Origin: Bacillota bacterium | Lineage (GTDB): Bacteria; Bacillota; Clostridia; TANB77; UBA1234 | DNA length: 61,841 nt | Direction: 5' to 3' | Assembly (NCBI GenBank): GCA_016280725.1 | Contig: JAEEHF010000053.1 | Span: 1 to 61,841, forward strand | In this document: piece by piece, positions 1 through 8,681 of the stretch | Layout: every line of letters starts with the position of its first letter | How positions within the stretch are numbered: position 1 is the first letter of the stretch | The notes under the pieces: generated by a model | Databases searched by the model: none | Told to the model about the DNA's origin: nothing | What the model saw: only the letters and a program-made list of their open reading frames with translations | Translations under genes and position numbers: made by a program

Positions 1-178
1 ATACAAGATATCAGATGATTTTACATATGAAATGCCATATGAATTATTAGAAGAAATCGGAAGAAAAAGAGGATGCCTAATTAAAGGTGGAGAAATTGAT
101 TATAATAAAGCATCTAATATTTTAGTTGATGAATTTAGAAGTGGCAAAATCGGAAGAATTTCACTTGAAAGACCCTAA
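1..178 (+). CDS. rbgA: Ribosome biogenesis GTPase RbgA (YlqF), C-terminal fragment
   Basis: Partial gene cut by the window edge; the reading frame starts at base 2 and ends at TAA 176-178, leaving 58 codons. The tail contains EEIGRKRGCLIKGGEIDY followed by LVDEFRSGKIGRISLE, which is how RbgA/YlqF proteins end. RbgA is a circularly permuted GTPase needed for late 50S subunit assembly in Firmicutes. The GTPase motifs lie upstream of the window and cannot be checked. The next gene, mrnC (23S rRNA processing), starts 22 bases on, so the two probably form a ribosome-maturation operon. Confidence 0.85.
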   Translation, partial: YKISDDFTYEMPYELLEEIGRKRGCLIKGGEIDYNKASNILVDEFRSGKIGRISLERP

Positions 179-200
179 TTGATGGGAAGGAGAATGCGAA

Positions 201-578
201 TTGCTAAATAAAAAAGATATCGATATGATGTCACCTTTAGTATGGGCATATATGGGTGATGCAGTTTATGAACAATTTGTTAGAGAGTTTATTATTAACC
301 AAGGTACCGCTAAAAATGGTGCATATCACAGGAAGGCAATCAAATATGTTAGCGCAGAATCACAAGTTAGGATTTTAAAACTAATTGAGCCAGAGCTTAC
401 TGAAAAGGAAATGGACATAGTTAGAAGGGGAAGAAATTCTCATCCACACTCACATGCTAAAAATGCGGATATTGTTGACTACAAATGGGCAACTGGCTTT
501 GAAGCGTTAATAGGCTATCTGTATTTAACTAAACAAGAAAAGAGACTAAATGAACTATTAGCTAAATGTGTGACATAA
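201..578 (+). CDS. mrnC: Mini-ribonuclease III
   Basis: A 125-residue protein starting at TTG 201 behind GGGAAGGAG. Mini-III is an RNase III catalytic domain without a double-stranded-RNA-binding domain; in Firmicutes it trims 23S rRNA precursor ends. The signature is SPLVWAYMGDAVYE near residues 11-24 (conserved YxGDAVYE of the family), followed by RRGRNSHPHSHAKNAD and the C-terminal acidic helix GFEALIGYLYL. Length matches the family (about 120-140). It follows rbgA closely, and a hairpin with a U-run lies at 596-627, so transcription probably ends after it. Confidence 0.92.
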   Translation: MLNKKDIDMMSPLVWAYMGDAVYEQFVREFIINQGTAKNGAYHRKAIKYVSAESQVRILKLIEPELTEKEMDIVRRGRNSHPHSHAKNADIVDYKWATGFEALIGYLYLTKQEKRLNELLAKCVT

Positions 579-595
579 GTTAGTATTTTAATATG

Positions 596-627
596 AAATA
601 AACAGTAGTTTTACTGTTTATTTTTTT
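596..627 (+). terminator. Intrinsic terminator after mrnC
   Basis: A 10-bp stem (AAATAAACAG with CTGTTTATTT, 596-605 and 614-623) with an 8-base loop, running into a T-run. Confidence 0.8.
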
Positions 628-695
628 CTGCATTTGGTGTACAATATTTATGTTTTAATGGGATATTATGATTACTTAAAGGGGCAATTTTATAA

Positions 696-1596
696 ATGGA
701 AGAAATAAATAATAAAAAAGAAGAAAAAGAACAAATAGATGAAGAGAAAAAAGAACATATAAAAATATTGGGAGTTAGTATCTGGAGACTTCTTCGGGTA
801 TTTCATTATATATAGTTTTCTTGGCTACATAGTAGAAGTGGCCTATGGAGCTATCACAAAAGGTGTCATCGAAAGCAGACAAAGCTTTCTATATGGTCCA
901 TTTTGTACAATATATGGAGCGGGAGCAATATTAATGATATTGCCACTTAAAAGATTAAATTCCAAAAGTAAAGTTGTAAATTTCTTTGCTGCTGGAATAA
1001 TAGGCTGCATTCTCGAGTATCTGGTAAGTATGTTTGGTGAGTATTGCTTGCATGTTAAGTGGTGGGATTATTCGAATTATTTTCTAAACATCAATGGAAG
1101 AACGTGTCTCTATTTTGGAATATTCTGGGGAGTCTTAGGACTATGGCTTATATATAAATTAAATCCTAGAATAGATGAATTAATTGATATTACAAAAAAG
1201 AGAATCCCTAAGAAAAGGCAGGGTGTAATTGTAATATTATTAAATGTTTTACTATTGGCAGATATGATTGTTTCAATCATGGCGCTTGATTTTTATCAAA
1301 CGAGAGTTATTGTTGAAAACAATATAAATGTTGAAACTAAATTAAAAGAACATTATGAAGAACAGTATAGAAGAATTTATGGAAATCCTCGTTTAAAATC
1401 ATTTATCTTAAGTGCATGGGGAAACGAAGTGATGGTTAAATCTTTGCCAAACATTAAAGTGATTAATGCTTCTGGGGATAGTGTATTTTTAAGTACTTAT
1501 TATCCAGACATTCAAAACTATTACTTTATGATATATGACAGAGAAGATGATGGCGCAATTAATATTGAAAAAATTCTTGGAGGCAATAGTAAATGA
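696..1596 (+). CDS. PF06541-type membrane protein, interrupted by a CGG +1 site
   Basis: Multispanning membrane protein of the family annotated as putative ABC-transporter type IV (PF06541), about 299 residues if one base is skipped. The ATG at 696 opens a Lys/Glu-rich leader reaching GVSIWRLL, then codon 34 is CGG (795-797) and the frame stops at 813. Skipping C795 gives GGG and continues GYFIIYSFLGYIVEVAYG then ITKGVIESRQSFLYGPF, the conserved core of the family. Five hydrophobic segments follow, then a soluble tail of about 100 residues. Its stop overlaps the ABC exporter start (ATGA), so it probably belongs to that operon. Function is not known. Confidence 0.8.
795..798 (+). other. CGG +1 recoding site in the PF06541 gene
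   Basis: Zero-frame context is CTT CTT CGG GTA; skipping C795 gives CTT CTT GGG TAT. The unshifted frame meets TAG at 813-815, six codons later. Codon 34 of about 300. Confidence 0.8.
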
Positions 1597-3326
1597 GGCA
1601 GTTTTTAAAGTATATAGGGAAATATAAGACTCAAACAATTTTGGCTCCGCTTTTTATTTTGTTTGAAGTTGCAATAGAAACATTAATTCCAACTGTTATG
1701 GGAACAATGCTTATTGATAAAGCAGTATCCCAGGGTGATGTTGAGTTGATTGTAAAATATGGTTTGCTTCTTGCAGGACTTACGATTTTGGCTCTTGCTT
1801 TTGGAGTAATATCAGGGAGATTAGCTGCTATAGCTTCTACTGGTTTTGCGAAAAACCTTAGATCAGATATGTATAAAGCAATTCAAAAATTCTCGTTTGC
1901 CAATATAGATAAGTTCTCAACTTCTAGTTTAGTAACACGTATGACTACTGATGTTATGAACGTAAGACAGGCATTTCAGATGCTTCTTAGGATTACGGTT
2001 AGAGCACCACTTCAATTTGTTACAGCGATTGTTGCGGCTTTAATAATTAGTCCTGGACTATCTAAATATTTCTTGTATGTTGTTCCGCTTTTAATATTTG
2101 GGCTTGGATTTATCATATATAAGGCTTTCCCATGGTTTAAAAAAGTATTTGAAACATATGATGATTTAAATCTAACTGTTCAGGAAAATGTTAGAAGTGT
2201 TAGGGAAGTAAAATCTTTTAATTTGCAAGATGATGAAATTAAGAAGTTTAAGGAAGTTTCTACAAAGGTATTTAAGCTTCACACTATAGCTGAAAAAATT
2301 GTTGCGTTTAACAGGCCAATAATGCAAACTAGCATTTATATTGTTTTAATAATAATTGCAGTCGTAGGTGCAAATCTTACTGTACAAAATTATATGACAA
2401 CAGGTGAATTACAATCTTTAATTTCTTATTCACTTCAAATTTTGATGTCGCTTATGATGATATCTATGATTGTTGTTATGCTTACTATGGCTAAAGCATC
2501 TGTAGATAGAATTTTGGAGGTTCTTAAAGAACAACCGGATATTCAAAATCCTGATAATCCTAAAAAAGAAGTTAAAGATGGAAGCATAGTTTTTGAAAAT
2601 GTTAATTTTAGTTATGCTAAAGATATTAATAAGCTTTCACTTAAAGATGTGAACATTACTATTAACTCGGGAGAGACTATTGGAATAATAGGTGGTACTG
2701 GTAGCGGTAAATCAACGCTAGTTCAACTTATTCCAAGACTATATGATGTAACAACAGGTTCTCTTAAAGTTGGTGGAGAAGATGTTAGAAATTATGATCT
2801 AAAAGTGCTTAGAGATAGTGTTGCTATGGTTCTTCAAAAGAACGTATTATTTTCTGGAACTATTAAAGAAAACCTTAGATGGGGAAATGAAAATGCATCG
2901 GATGAAGAAATTATCCATGCGTGTAAACTTGCACAAGCTGAAGAGTTTATTGAAACTTTTCCAGACAAGTATGATACATATATTGAACAAGGTGGTACGA
3001 ATGTTTCAGGTGGACAAAGGCAAAGACTTTGTATCGCAAGAGCACTTATTAAAAAACCTAAAGTGCTTATTCTTGATGACTCTACATCTGCGGTTGATAC
3101 AAGAACAGATAGTTTAATCAGAAATTCTTTTAAGGAGTATATTCCTGAGGTAACTAAAATTATTATCGCTCAAAGAATTGCTTCTGTTGAAGAAGCTGAT
3201 AAAGTAATTGTATTAGATGATGGTGAAGTGGTGGATTTTGGTACTCCACGAGAATTAATGAAGACATCGAAAATCTATAAAGAAGTTTATGACTCTCAAG
3301 TGAAGGGAGGCATCGTAAATGAGTAA
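1593..3326 (+). CDS. ABC exporter half-transporter, degenerate ATP site subunit
   Basis: A 577-residue ABC exporter with an N-terminal six-helix membrane domain (about 1-310) and a C-terminal ATPase domain. Walker A is GGTGSGKST (about 367-375), the signature is VSGGQRQRL (about 470), and Walker B is VLILDDSTSAVD (about 490), where the catalytic glutamate is replaced by aspartate. This is the pattern of the degenerate subunit in heterodimeric exporters such as BmrC/BmrD and LmrC/LmrD. The gene starts within the stop of the upstream membrane gene and ends 8 bases inside its partner. It probably exports a hydrophobic drug, lipid or peptide; the substrate cannot be read from sequence. Confidence 0.92.
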   Translation: MRQFLKYIGKYKTQTILAPLFILFEVAIETLIPTVMGTMLIDKAVSQGDVELIVKYGLLLAGLTILALAFGVISGRLAAIASTGFAKNLRSDMYKAIQKFSFANIDKFSTSSLVTRMTTDVMNVRQAFQMLLRITVRAPLQFVTAIVAALIISPGLSKYFLYVVPLLIFGLGFIIYKAFPWFKKVFETYDDLNLTVQENVRSVREVKSFNLQDDEIKKFKEVSTKVFKLHTIAEKIVAFNRPIMQTSIYIVLIIIAVVGANLTVQNYMTTGELQSLISYSLQILMSLMMISMIVVMLTMAKASVDRILEVLKEQPDIQNPDNPKKEVKDGSIVFENVNFSYAKDINKLSLKDVNITINSGETIGIIGGTGSGKSTLVQLIPRLYDVTTGSLKVGGEDVRNYDLKVLRDSVAMVLQKNVLFSGTIKENLRWGNENASDEEIIHACKLAQAEEFIETFPDKYDTYIEQGGTNVSGGQRQRLCIARALIKKPKVLILDDSTSAVDTRTDSLIRNSFKEYIPEVTKIIIAQRIASVEEADKVIVLDDGEVVDFGTPRELMKTSKIYKEVYDSQVKGGIVNE

Positions 3327-5385
3327 AGAAACAAAAGAAATTCACGGAAGACCAAACGGTGCCATTTTAAGAGGTCAAAAACTTAAACTAGATAAAGGTA
3401 CGTTTAAGAAATTAATTAAACGTGTGGTACTTCCACATAAGTTAGCTTGGTTTATAGTATTTATTCTAATCATAGTAAGTAGTTATTGTGATGTTCAAAG
3501 TTCACTTTTTATAGGGAGAGTTATTGATGACAAAATAACTCCAGTGATCAATAAATATGTAAGGCAAGTAGACCCTTCAAAGGAAACTGATGAAAAGTAT
3601 TATTCAGCTTATGAAGGAATAACAGAAGATATAGTTGACGTTTCTGAGGAAGATTTAGAAAAATTAGACAAAAGTGTGTGGGACTATATTAGCGAAATTG
3701 CAATTATTTTTGGCGTTGCAACAATTTCTACTTATCTTCATACACGAGTTATGATTTATATATCTCAAGGTGTTCAAAAAGAAATTCGTGATGAAATGTT
3801 TGAAAAAATGCAAAACTTACCAATAAGGTATTTTGATACAAACTCACATGGAGATATTATGAGTAGATATACAAATGATATCGAGACTTTAAATCAGATG
3901 ATTTCACAAAGCATTCCACAAATATTAGGAACATTTGTAACAGTAATTGCAGTAATTATTTCGATGTTCACGATCAATGCAGGACTTACAATTTTCTCGC
4001 TATTACTTATATTAGTAATGATGACGTCGACAAAAAAGATAGCACAATTTGCAAGCAAGTATTCAATTAAACAGCAAAATGATTTGGGTAAAATAAATGG
4101 CTTTGTTGAAGAAATGGTTCATGGACAGAAGGTTATTAAGGTATTCACTCATGAAGAAAAGGCAATTGAAGATTTTGAGAAGCTTAACGATGAACTATAT
4201 GATTCTTCTGTTAAAGCAAACACTTTTGCTAATATATTGATGCCAATCACAGGTAAGATGTCTAGACTACAATATGTTATAGTTGCTATAGCCGGAGGTT
4301 TTGTAGCTGTTAAAACAGGGGCACTTTCTTTAGGAAACTTAGTAGCATACTTACAACTTTCGGATAGGCTTGGAATGCCAATTAATCAGGTTACTCAACA
4401 ATTTGCATCTATCGTAACTGCTCTTGCAGGAGCAAAAAGAGTGTTTGATCTAATGGATGAAGAGCCTGAGAGCGATGAAGGTGTTATTACATTAGTTAAT
4501 ACTGATAAAGATGGCAACGAAGTTAAGGAATTTACTAAAGATTGGTCATGGAAAGTTCCAATGAGTCTTATCTTAAAAGATGATAAATATATTGAACTTA
4601 AGGAACAGTATAAGAACGATAAAACAGAATCTGACTTTGTATATGTTCCAGTAAAAGGACACATAGAGCTTAGCGATGTTACATTTGGTTATGTTCCTGA
4701 AAAAACAGTTTTACATGATATAAGCCTTTATGCAAAACCAGGACAAAAAATTGCATTTGTTGGTAGTACTGGAGCAGGAAAAACTACAATCACAAATCTT
4801 ATAAATAGATTTTATGATATTCAAGAAGGATATATTAAATATGATGGCCTTGACATCATGGATATTAAAAAGGAATCTCTTAGAAAATCACTTGGCATGG
4901 TTCTTCAAGAAACAAATCTGTATACTGGAACTATTATGGAGAATATCCGTTATGGAAGACCAGAAGCAACTGATGAAGAAGTTATAGAGGCAGCAAAACT
5001 TGCAAATGCACATAGCTTTATTAAGAGACTACCTAATGGATATAATACAGTATTAACTGAAAATGGTAGTGAATTATCGCAAGGGCAAAGACAGCTTATA
5101 TCTATTGCAAGAGCTGCTGTTGCTGATCCGCCAGTAATGATACTAGACGAAGCAACAAGCTCAATTGATACACGTACAGAAAAAATAGTTCAAGATGGAA
5201 TGGATAAACTCATGAATGGAAGAACAGTATTAGTTATTGCTCATAGGCTTTCTACTGTTAGAAATGCTAAAGCGATAATGGTATTAGAGCATGGAGAAAT
5301 AATTGAAAGAGGAGAGCACGATTTCTTAATTTCTCAAAATGGAGTTTATTATAGATTGTATACGGGTGCGTTTGAATTAGAATAG
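3319..5385 (+). CDS. ABC exporter half-transporter, catalytic partner
   Basis: A 688-residue ABC exporter starting at ATG 3319, overlapping the previous gene by 8 bases. Walker A is GSTGAGKTT (about 481-489), the signature is the unusual LSQGQ, and Walker B is VMILDEATSSID with the catalytic Glu intact. It carries two insertions relative to a minimal exporter: an acidic loop between the first two membrane helices (about 70-115) and about 60 residues between the membrane and ATPase domains (about 385-445). With its neighbour it forms a typical heterodimer in which one composite site is active and the other, pairing degenerate Walker B with LSQGQ, is weak. Confidence 0.93.
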   Translation: MSKETKEIHGRPNGAILRGQKLKLDKGTFKKLIKRVVLPHKLAWFIVFILIIVSSYCDVQSSLFIGRVIDDKITPVINKYVRQVDPSKETDEKYYSAYEGITEDIVDVSEEDLEKLDKSVWDYISEIAIIFGVATISTYLHTRVMIYISQGVQKEIRDEMFEKMQNLPIRYFDTNSHGDIMSRYTNDIETLNQMISQSIPQILGTFVTVIAVIISMFTINAGLTIFSLLLILVMMTSTKKIAQFASKYSIKQQNDLGKINGFVEEMVHGQKVIKVFTHEEKAIEDFEKLNDELYDSSVKANTFANILMPITGKMSRLQYVIVAIAGGFVAVKTGALSLGNLVAYLQLSDRLGMPINQVTQQFASIVTALAGAKRVFDLMDEEPESDEGVITLVNTDKDGNEVKEFTKDWSWKVPMSLILKDDKYIELKEQYKNDKTESDFVYVPVKGHIELSDVTFGYVPEKTVLHDISLYAKPGQKIAFVGSTGAGKTTITNLINRFYDIQEGYIKYDGLDIMDIKKESLRKSLGMVLQETNLYTGTIMENIRYGRPEATDEEVIEAAKLANAHSFIKRLPNGYNTVLTENGSELSQGQRQLISIARAAVADPPVMILDEATSSIDTRTEKIVQDGMDKLMNGRTVLVIAHRLSTVRNAKAIMVLEHGEIIERGEHDFLISQNGVYYRLYTGAFELE

Positions 5386-5453
5386 TTGCACTAAAAATAA
5401 TGAAATAGTAAAATCTTGATAGATAGTATACATATGATAAGGAGAGTAATGTT

Positions 5454-6557
5454 ATGGGTGACATGCTTGATATGATTTTTGAACAAGCGATTGCAAGAGA
5501 AGCATCAGATATTCATTTGTTGACAGGAAACAAACCACTTTTAAGAGTTTCAAAAGAGCTTGTTTATTTGGATATGATGCCAGAGCTTAAACCGCAAGAC
5601 ATGATTAATTTCATTAATAAAATATCTAATAACAATCCTAAAATTATTAAACTTCTTGAAGATACTAGAATGTTAGATATTAACTACAAATATAATGACA
5701 GTAGATTCAGGGTCAATGTTTCATATTCGATGGATGTTCCAACTATAACAATGAGACTTATAAAAGAACAACTTCCATACTATGATACATTAAACTTGCC
5801 ACAAAATGTTAGAGATTACACTTTGAAAAGTCAAGGGTTAATACTAGTTACTGGTAAACCAGGCTCAGGAAAGTCAACTACACTAAGTGCTCTTGTTAAT
5901 GAAATAAATGAGCATGAAAACAAAAAAATTCTTATGCTTGAAAGCCCAATTGAGTATGTTCATCAAAATAAAAGAAGTGTAATTGTTCAGAAAGAAGTTG
6001 GCCCATTTGGTGACTGTAAGACTTATCATGAAGGTGTTATTAATTCTCTAAGAGAAGATTGCGATGTTCTTATCGTTGGAGAGATAAGAGATAAAGAAAC
6101 AATGGATGCCACAATTGAAATGGCAGAGACAGGACACTTGGTTTTAGGAACACTTCATACAAATTCATGTTCTGAAACCATAGATAGAATAATAAATTTC
6201 TATCCTACTGAAGATCAACCAACAATTAAATTTATGATTGCGAACGTTCTAAAGCTTGTAGTTTCACAAAGAATGCTTAGAGGTGGTTACGGAAATCTTG
6301 TTATGATACCAGAGGTTCTTGTAGTTGATGATCATATTGGTGGCATGATTAAAAAAGAAAAATTCAACAACATTGAAGTTGATGATGCTATGCAGTCTGG
6401 TAGAGAGAAGGGAAATCTATCAATTGTATTTTCTCTTGCTGAAGCGGTAATTGATGAAAAGATTACATTAGATCAAGCACTTAAAGAAGTTGATATGAGA
6501 AGACAAGAATTATTAACTAGAGTCGTAATGGCAGGAAGGCAAAGAAAATTCTATTAG
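5454..6557 (+). CDS. PilT-like secretion/twitching ATPase
   Basis: A 367-residue member of the GspE/PilT ATPase superfamily, close to PilT retraction ATPases in length and motifs. The N-terminal PAS-like domain has the REASDIHL motif; Walker A is GKPGSGKST (about 133-141); Walker B is in CDVLIVGEIRD; and AETGHLVLGTLHTNS is the His box. The PilT AIRNLIRE-type element is replaced by MRRQELLTRVVMAGRQ near the C-terminus. No pilin, PilB or PilC gene is adjacent; other secretion-like genes lie at 33.7-36.6 and 49.9-55.8 kb, so its apparatus is not established. It likely powers a type IV pilus-type machine at the inner face of the membrane. Confidence 0.85.
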   Translation: MGDMLDMIFEQAIAREASDIHLLTGNKPLLRVSKELVYLDMMPELKPQDMINFINKISNNNPKIIKLLEDTRMLDINYKYNDSRFRVNVSYSMDVPTITMRLIKEQLPYYDTLNLPQNVRDYTLKSQGLILVTGKPGSGKSTTLSALVNEINEHENKKILMLESPIEYVHQNKRSVIVQKEVGPFGDCKTYHEGVINSLREDCDVLIVGEIRDKETMDATIEMAETGHLVLGTLHTNSCSETIDRIINFYPTEDQPTIKFMIANVLKLVVSQRMLRGGYGNLVMIPEVLVVDDHIGGMIKKEKFNNIEVDDAMQSGREKGNLSIVFSLAEAVIDEKITLDQALKEVDMRRQELLTRVVMAGRQRKFY

Positions 6558-6580
6558 AAATATATTTATGAAGAATGCTA

Positions 6581-6641
6581 GTGGTTTAAAAATGGGGATG
6601 TTCCTTGCCCGAAGGGAAAGGGCGTACCCTTTTTGAACCAC
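6581..6641. repeat. REP-like palindromic repeat, copy 1
   Basis: Imperfect 61-bp palindrome bounded by GTGGTT and GAACCAC, with an inner GCCC/GGGC hairpin. It is nearly identical in outline to the element at 7529-7590, and the two bracket nfo. Much richer in G/C than its surroundings. Confidence 0.75.
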
Positions 6642-6674
6642 GTAAATAGTTTTTACTTATTAAGAGGTGAAATA

Positions 6675-7517
6675 ATGTTAAATATTGGATGTCATTTGTC
6701 AGCATCTAAAGGTTATACAAATATGGCAAAAGAAACAATTCAAATAAATGGTAATACATTTCAGTTCTTTACTCGTAATCCACGTGGAGGACAAGCCAAA
6801 GAAATTGATGAAGAAGATATAAAAGAATTCTTAAAAATTTACAAAGATAATAAATTTGCAAAGATATTAGCACATGCTCCATATACTATTAATGTTTGTT
6901 CTAGTAAACCAGAAACACGAAGATTTGGGATAGATACGATGAAGGATGATCTTCGTAGAATGGAATACACTCCTGGTAATATGTATAATTTCCATCCAGG
7001 AAGTCATGTTGAACAAGGTGTTGAAGTTGGAATTAAACTAATAATTGATGCTCTAAATGAAATCTTGGAAGAACATCATGATTGTTCTACAACAATATTG
7101 CTAGAAACAATGGCAGGAAAAGGTTCAGAGATTGGAAGAACTTTTGAAGAAATAAAACAGATAATTGATGGTGTTAAATATAACGATAAACTTGGAGTTT
7201 GCTTAGACACATGTCATGTATATGATGCAGGATATGATATTGTAAATGATTTGGATGGAGTTTTAAAACACTTTGATGAAGTTATTGGACTTAATAGATT
7301 AAAAGCGATTCATTTAAATGATAGTAAAAATCCAATGGGAAGTCATAAGGATAGACATGAAAAAATAGGACAGGGAAGTATTGGACTTGAAGCACTATCG
7401 AGAGTCACAAATCATCCTTTGCTTAAAGACTTACCTTTCTTTTTGGAGACACCACAAGATGATTTAGATGGATGGGCAGAGGAAATCAAAATGCTAAAAG
7501 AACGATATAATTCATAG
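6675..7517 (+). CDS. nfo: Endonuclease IV (AP endonuclease)
   Basis: A 280-residue TIM-barrel AP endonuclease that cleaves 5' of abasic sites using three zinc ions. The start is ATG 6675, placed behind AAGAGGTG; the frame is open upstream only because it runs into the palindromic repeat. It begins [16 protein letters not shown], and metal-ligand segments are visible: [57 protein letters not shown] and FLETP. Length is normal. The uracil-DNA glycosylase gene lies just downstream, giving a base-excision-repair pair, though a palindromic repeat sits between them. Confidence 0.96.
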   Translation: MLNIGCHLSASKGYTNMAKETIQINGNTFQFFTRNPRGGQAKEIDEEDIKEFLKIYKDNKFAKILAHAPYTINVCSSKPETRRFGIDTMKDDLRRMEYTPGNMYNFHPGSHVEQGVEVGIKLIIDALNEILEEHHDCSTTILLETMAGKGSEIGRTFEEIKQIIDGVKYNDKLGVCLDTCHVYDAGYDIVNDLDGVLKHFDEVIGLNRLKAIHLNDSKNPMGSHKDRHEKIGQGSIGLEALSRVTNHPLLKDLPFFLETPQDDLDGWAEEIKMLKERYNS

Positions 7518-7528
7518 CAAAAATTTAA

Positions 7529-7590
7529 GTGGTTGAAAAATGGGGATGCCCCTTGCCTAAAGGGAAAGGGGCGTACCTTTTTTGAACCAC
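7529..7590. repeat. REP-like palindromic repeat, copy 2
   Basis: A 62-bp imperfect palindrome with GTGGTT/GAACCAC ends and an inner GCCCC/GGGGC stem; same architecture as 6581-6641. The differences between copies include compensated stem positions, as in REP/PU elements. Confidence 0.75.
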
Positions 7591-7644
7591 GGAAAGTATA
7601 TCTCGTACTGACGCAACTTAAGTGCGTCACAAATAGGAGCAATA

Positions 7645-8319
7645 ATGGTTAAATTTAATAATTCATGGGATGATATTTTAAAAGAAGAATTTGAAAAAGA
7701 CTATTATAAAAATTTGCGCGAGTTTTTAAAACAAGAATATTCTCACTATAAAATATATCCTAATATGAATAACATATATGATAGTTTGAAATATGCTTCA
7801 TATGAAAATATTAAAGTAGTTATAATTGGACAAGATCCATATCATGAGGAAGGGCAGGCACATGGACTTTCTTTTTCTGTTCAACCTGGAATTGAAATTC
7901 CTCCATCGCTTCAAAACATATACAAAGAAATACATGATGATTTAGGATGCTATATTCCTAATAATGGGTACTTAGTTAAATGGGCAAAGCAAGGAGTGTT
8001 ACTTCTTAATAATGTACTTACTGTTAGAGCACATAATGCAAATTCTCATAAAGGATGTGGCTGGGAAGATTTTACAGACGATGTTATAAGATTATTAAAT
8101 AAAAGGGAAGAACCAATAGTGTTTATGTTCTGGGGGTCATGTGCGAAAACCAAAGAAGCTCTTATAACAAATCCTAATCATTTGATTTTAAAAGCAGTAC
8201 ATCCTAGTCCACTTTCTGCATATAGAGGATTCTTTGGATGTAAGCATTTTTCAAAAGCGAATGAGTTCTTGATAGAGCATGGAGAAGAACCAATTGATTG
8301 GCAAATTGAAAATATTTAA
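7645..8319 (+). CDS. ung: Uracil-DNA glycosylase
   Basis: A 224-residue family 1 uracil-DNA glycosylase, which removes uracil from DNA at the start of base excision repair. The catalytic water-activating motif GQDPYH lies near residues 62-67, and the leucine-loop motif [17 protein letters not shown] lies near 188-204. Other conserved parts are [29 protein letters not shown] and [11 protein letters not shown] 7645 follows AGGAGC. Normal length, no abnormalities. Confidence 0.97.
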   Translation: MVKFNNSWDDILKEEFEKDYYKNLREFLKQEYSHYKIYPNMNNIYDSLKYASYENIKVVIIGQDPYHEEGQAHGLSFSVQPGIEIPPSLQNIYKEIHDDLGCYIPNNGYLVKWAKQGVLLLNNVLTVRAHNANSHKGCGWEDFTDDVIRLLNKREEPIVFMFWGSCAKTKEALITNPNHLILKAVHPSPLSAYRGFFGCKHFSKANEFLIEHGEEPIDWQIENI

Positions 8320-8343
8320 TACATATGTAAAGGAGAGTTTATT

Positions 8344-8646
8344 TTGAAATTGAATTATCAAATAGAAGATGGGAAAGATGATATATTTTTATTGATAGTG
8401 ATTATTATAGTGACGTTTGCTCTAGCCATTTTTAAAATGATTGGATTTTCTCAATGGATTTCTTTAATTTGCTTATTAGCTTCGTTAATTTGTACTGTAG
8501 TATATTTAATAAGTTTTAAGATTTGTAGTGAAGAAAAGAGAGAAAAAAGAAGAAAAGAACTAAAAAATGGTTTAAAGTTTTCTGCAGTTATTGGAGCATT
8601 ATTTTTGTTTTGGACGATATTCGTTTATTTTGAACAAAACATTTGA
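8344..8646 (+). CDS. Small three-helix membrane protein, unknown function
   Basis: A 100-residue protein starting at TTG 8344 behind AAGGAGAG. Three hydrophobic segments are visible at about residues 14-36, 39-61 and 77-96, with a basic loop (EEKREKRRKELK) between the second and third, which should face the cytoplasm. I do not recognise a family. It lies between ung and trmFO on the same strand, with short gaps on both sides, and is probably co-transcribed. Confidence 0.7.
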   Translation: MKLNYQIEDGKDDIFLLIVIIIVTFALAIFKMIGFSQWISLICLLASLICTVVYLISFKICSEEKREKRRKELKNGLKFSAVIGALFLFWTIFVYFEQNI

Positions 8647-8681
8647 AGTGTAAATGAATTTATAATATATAGAGGAAATTA

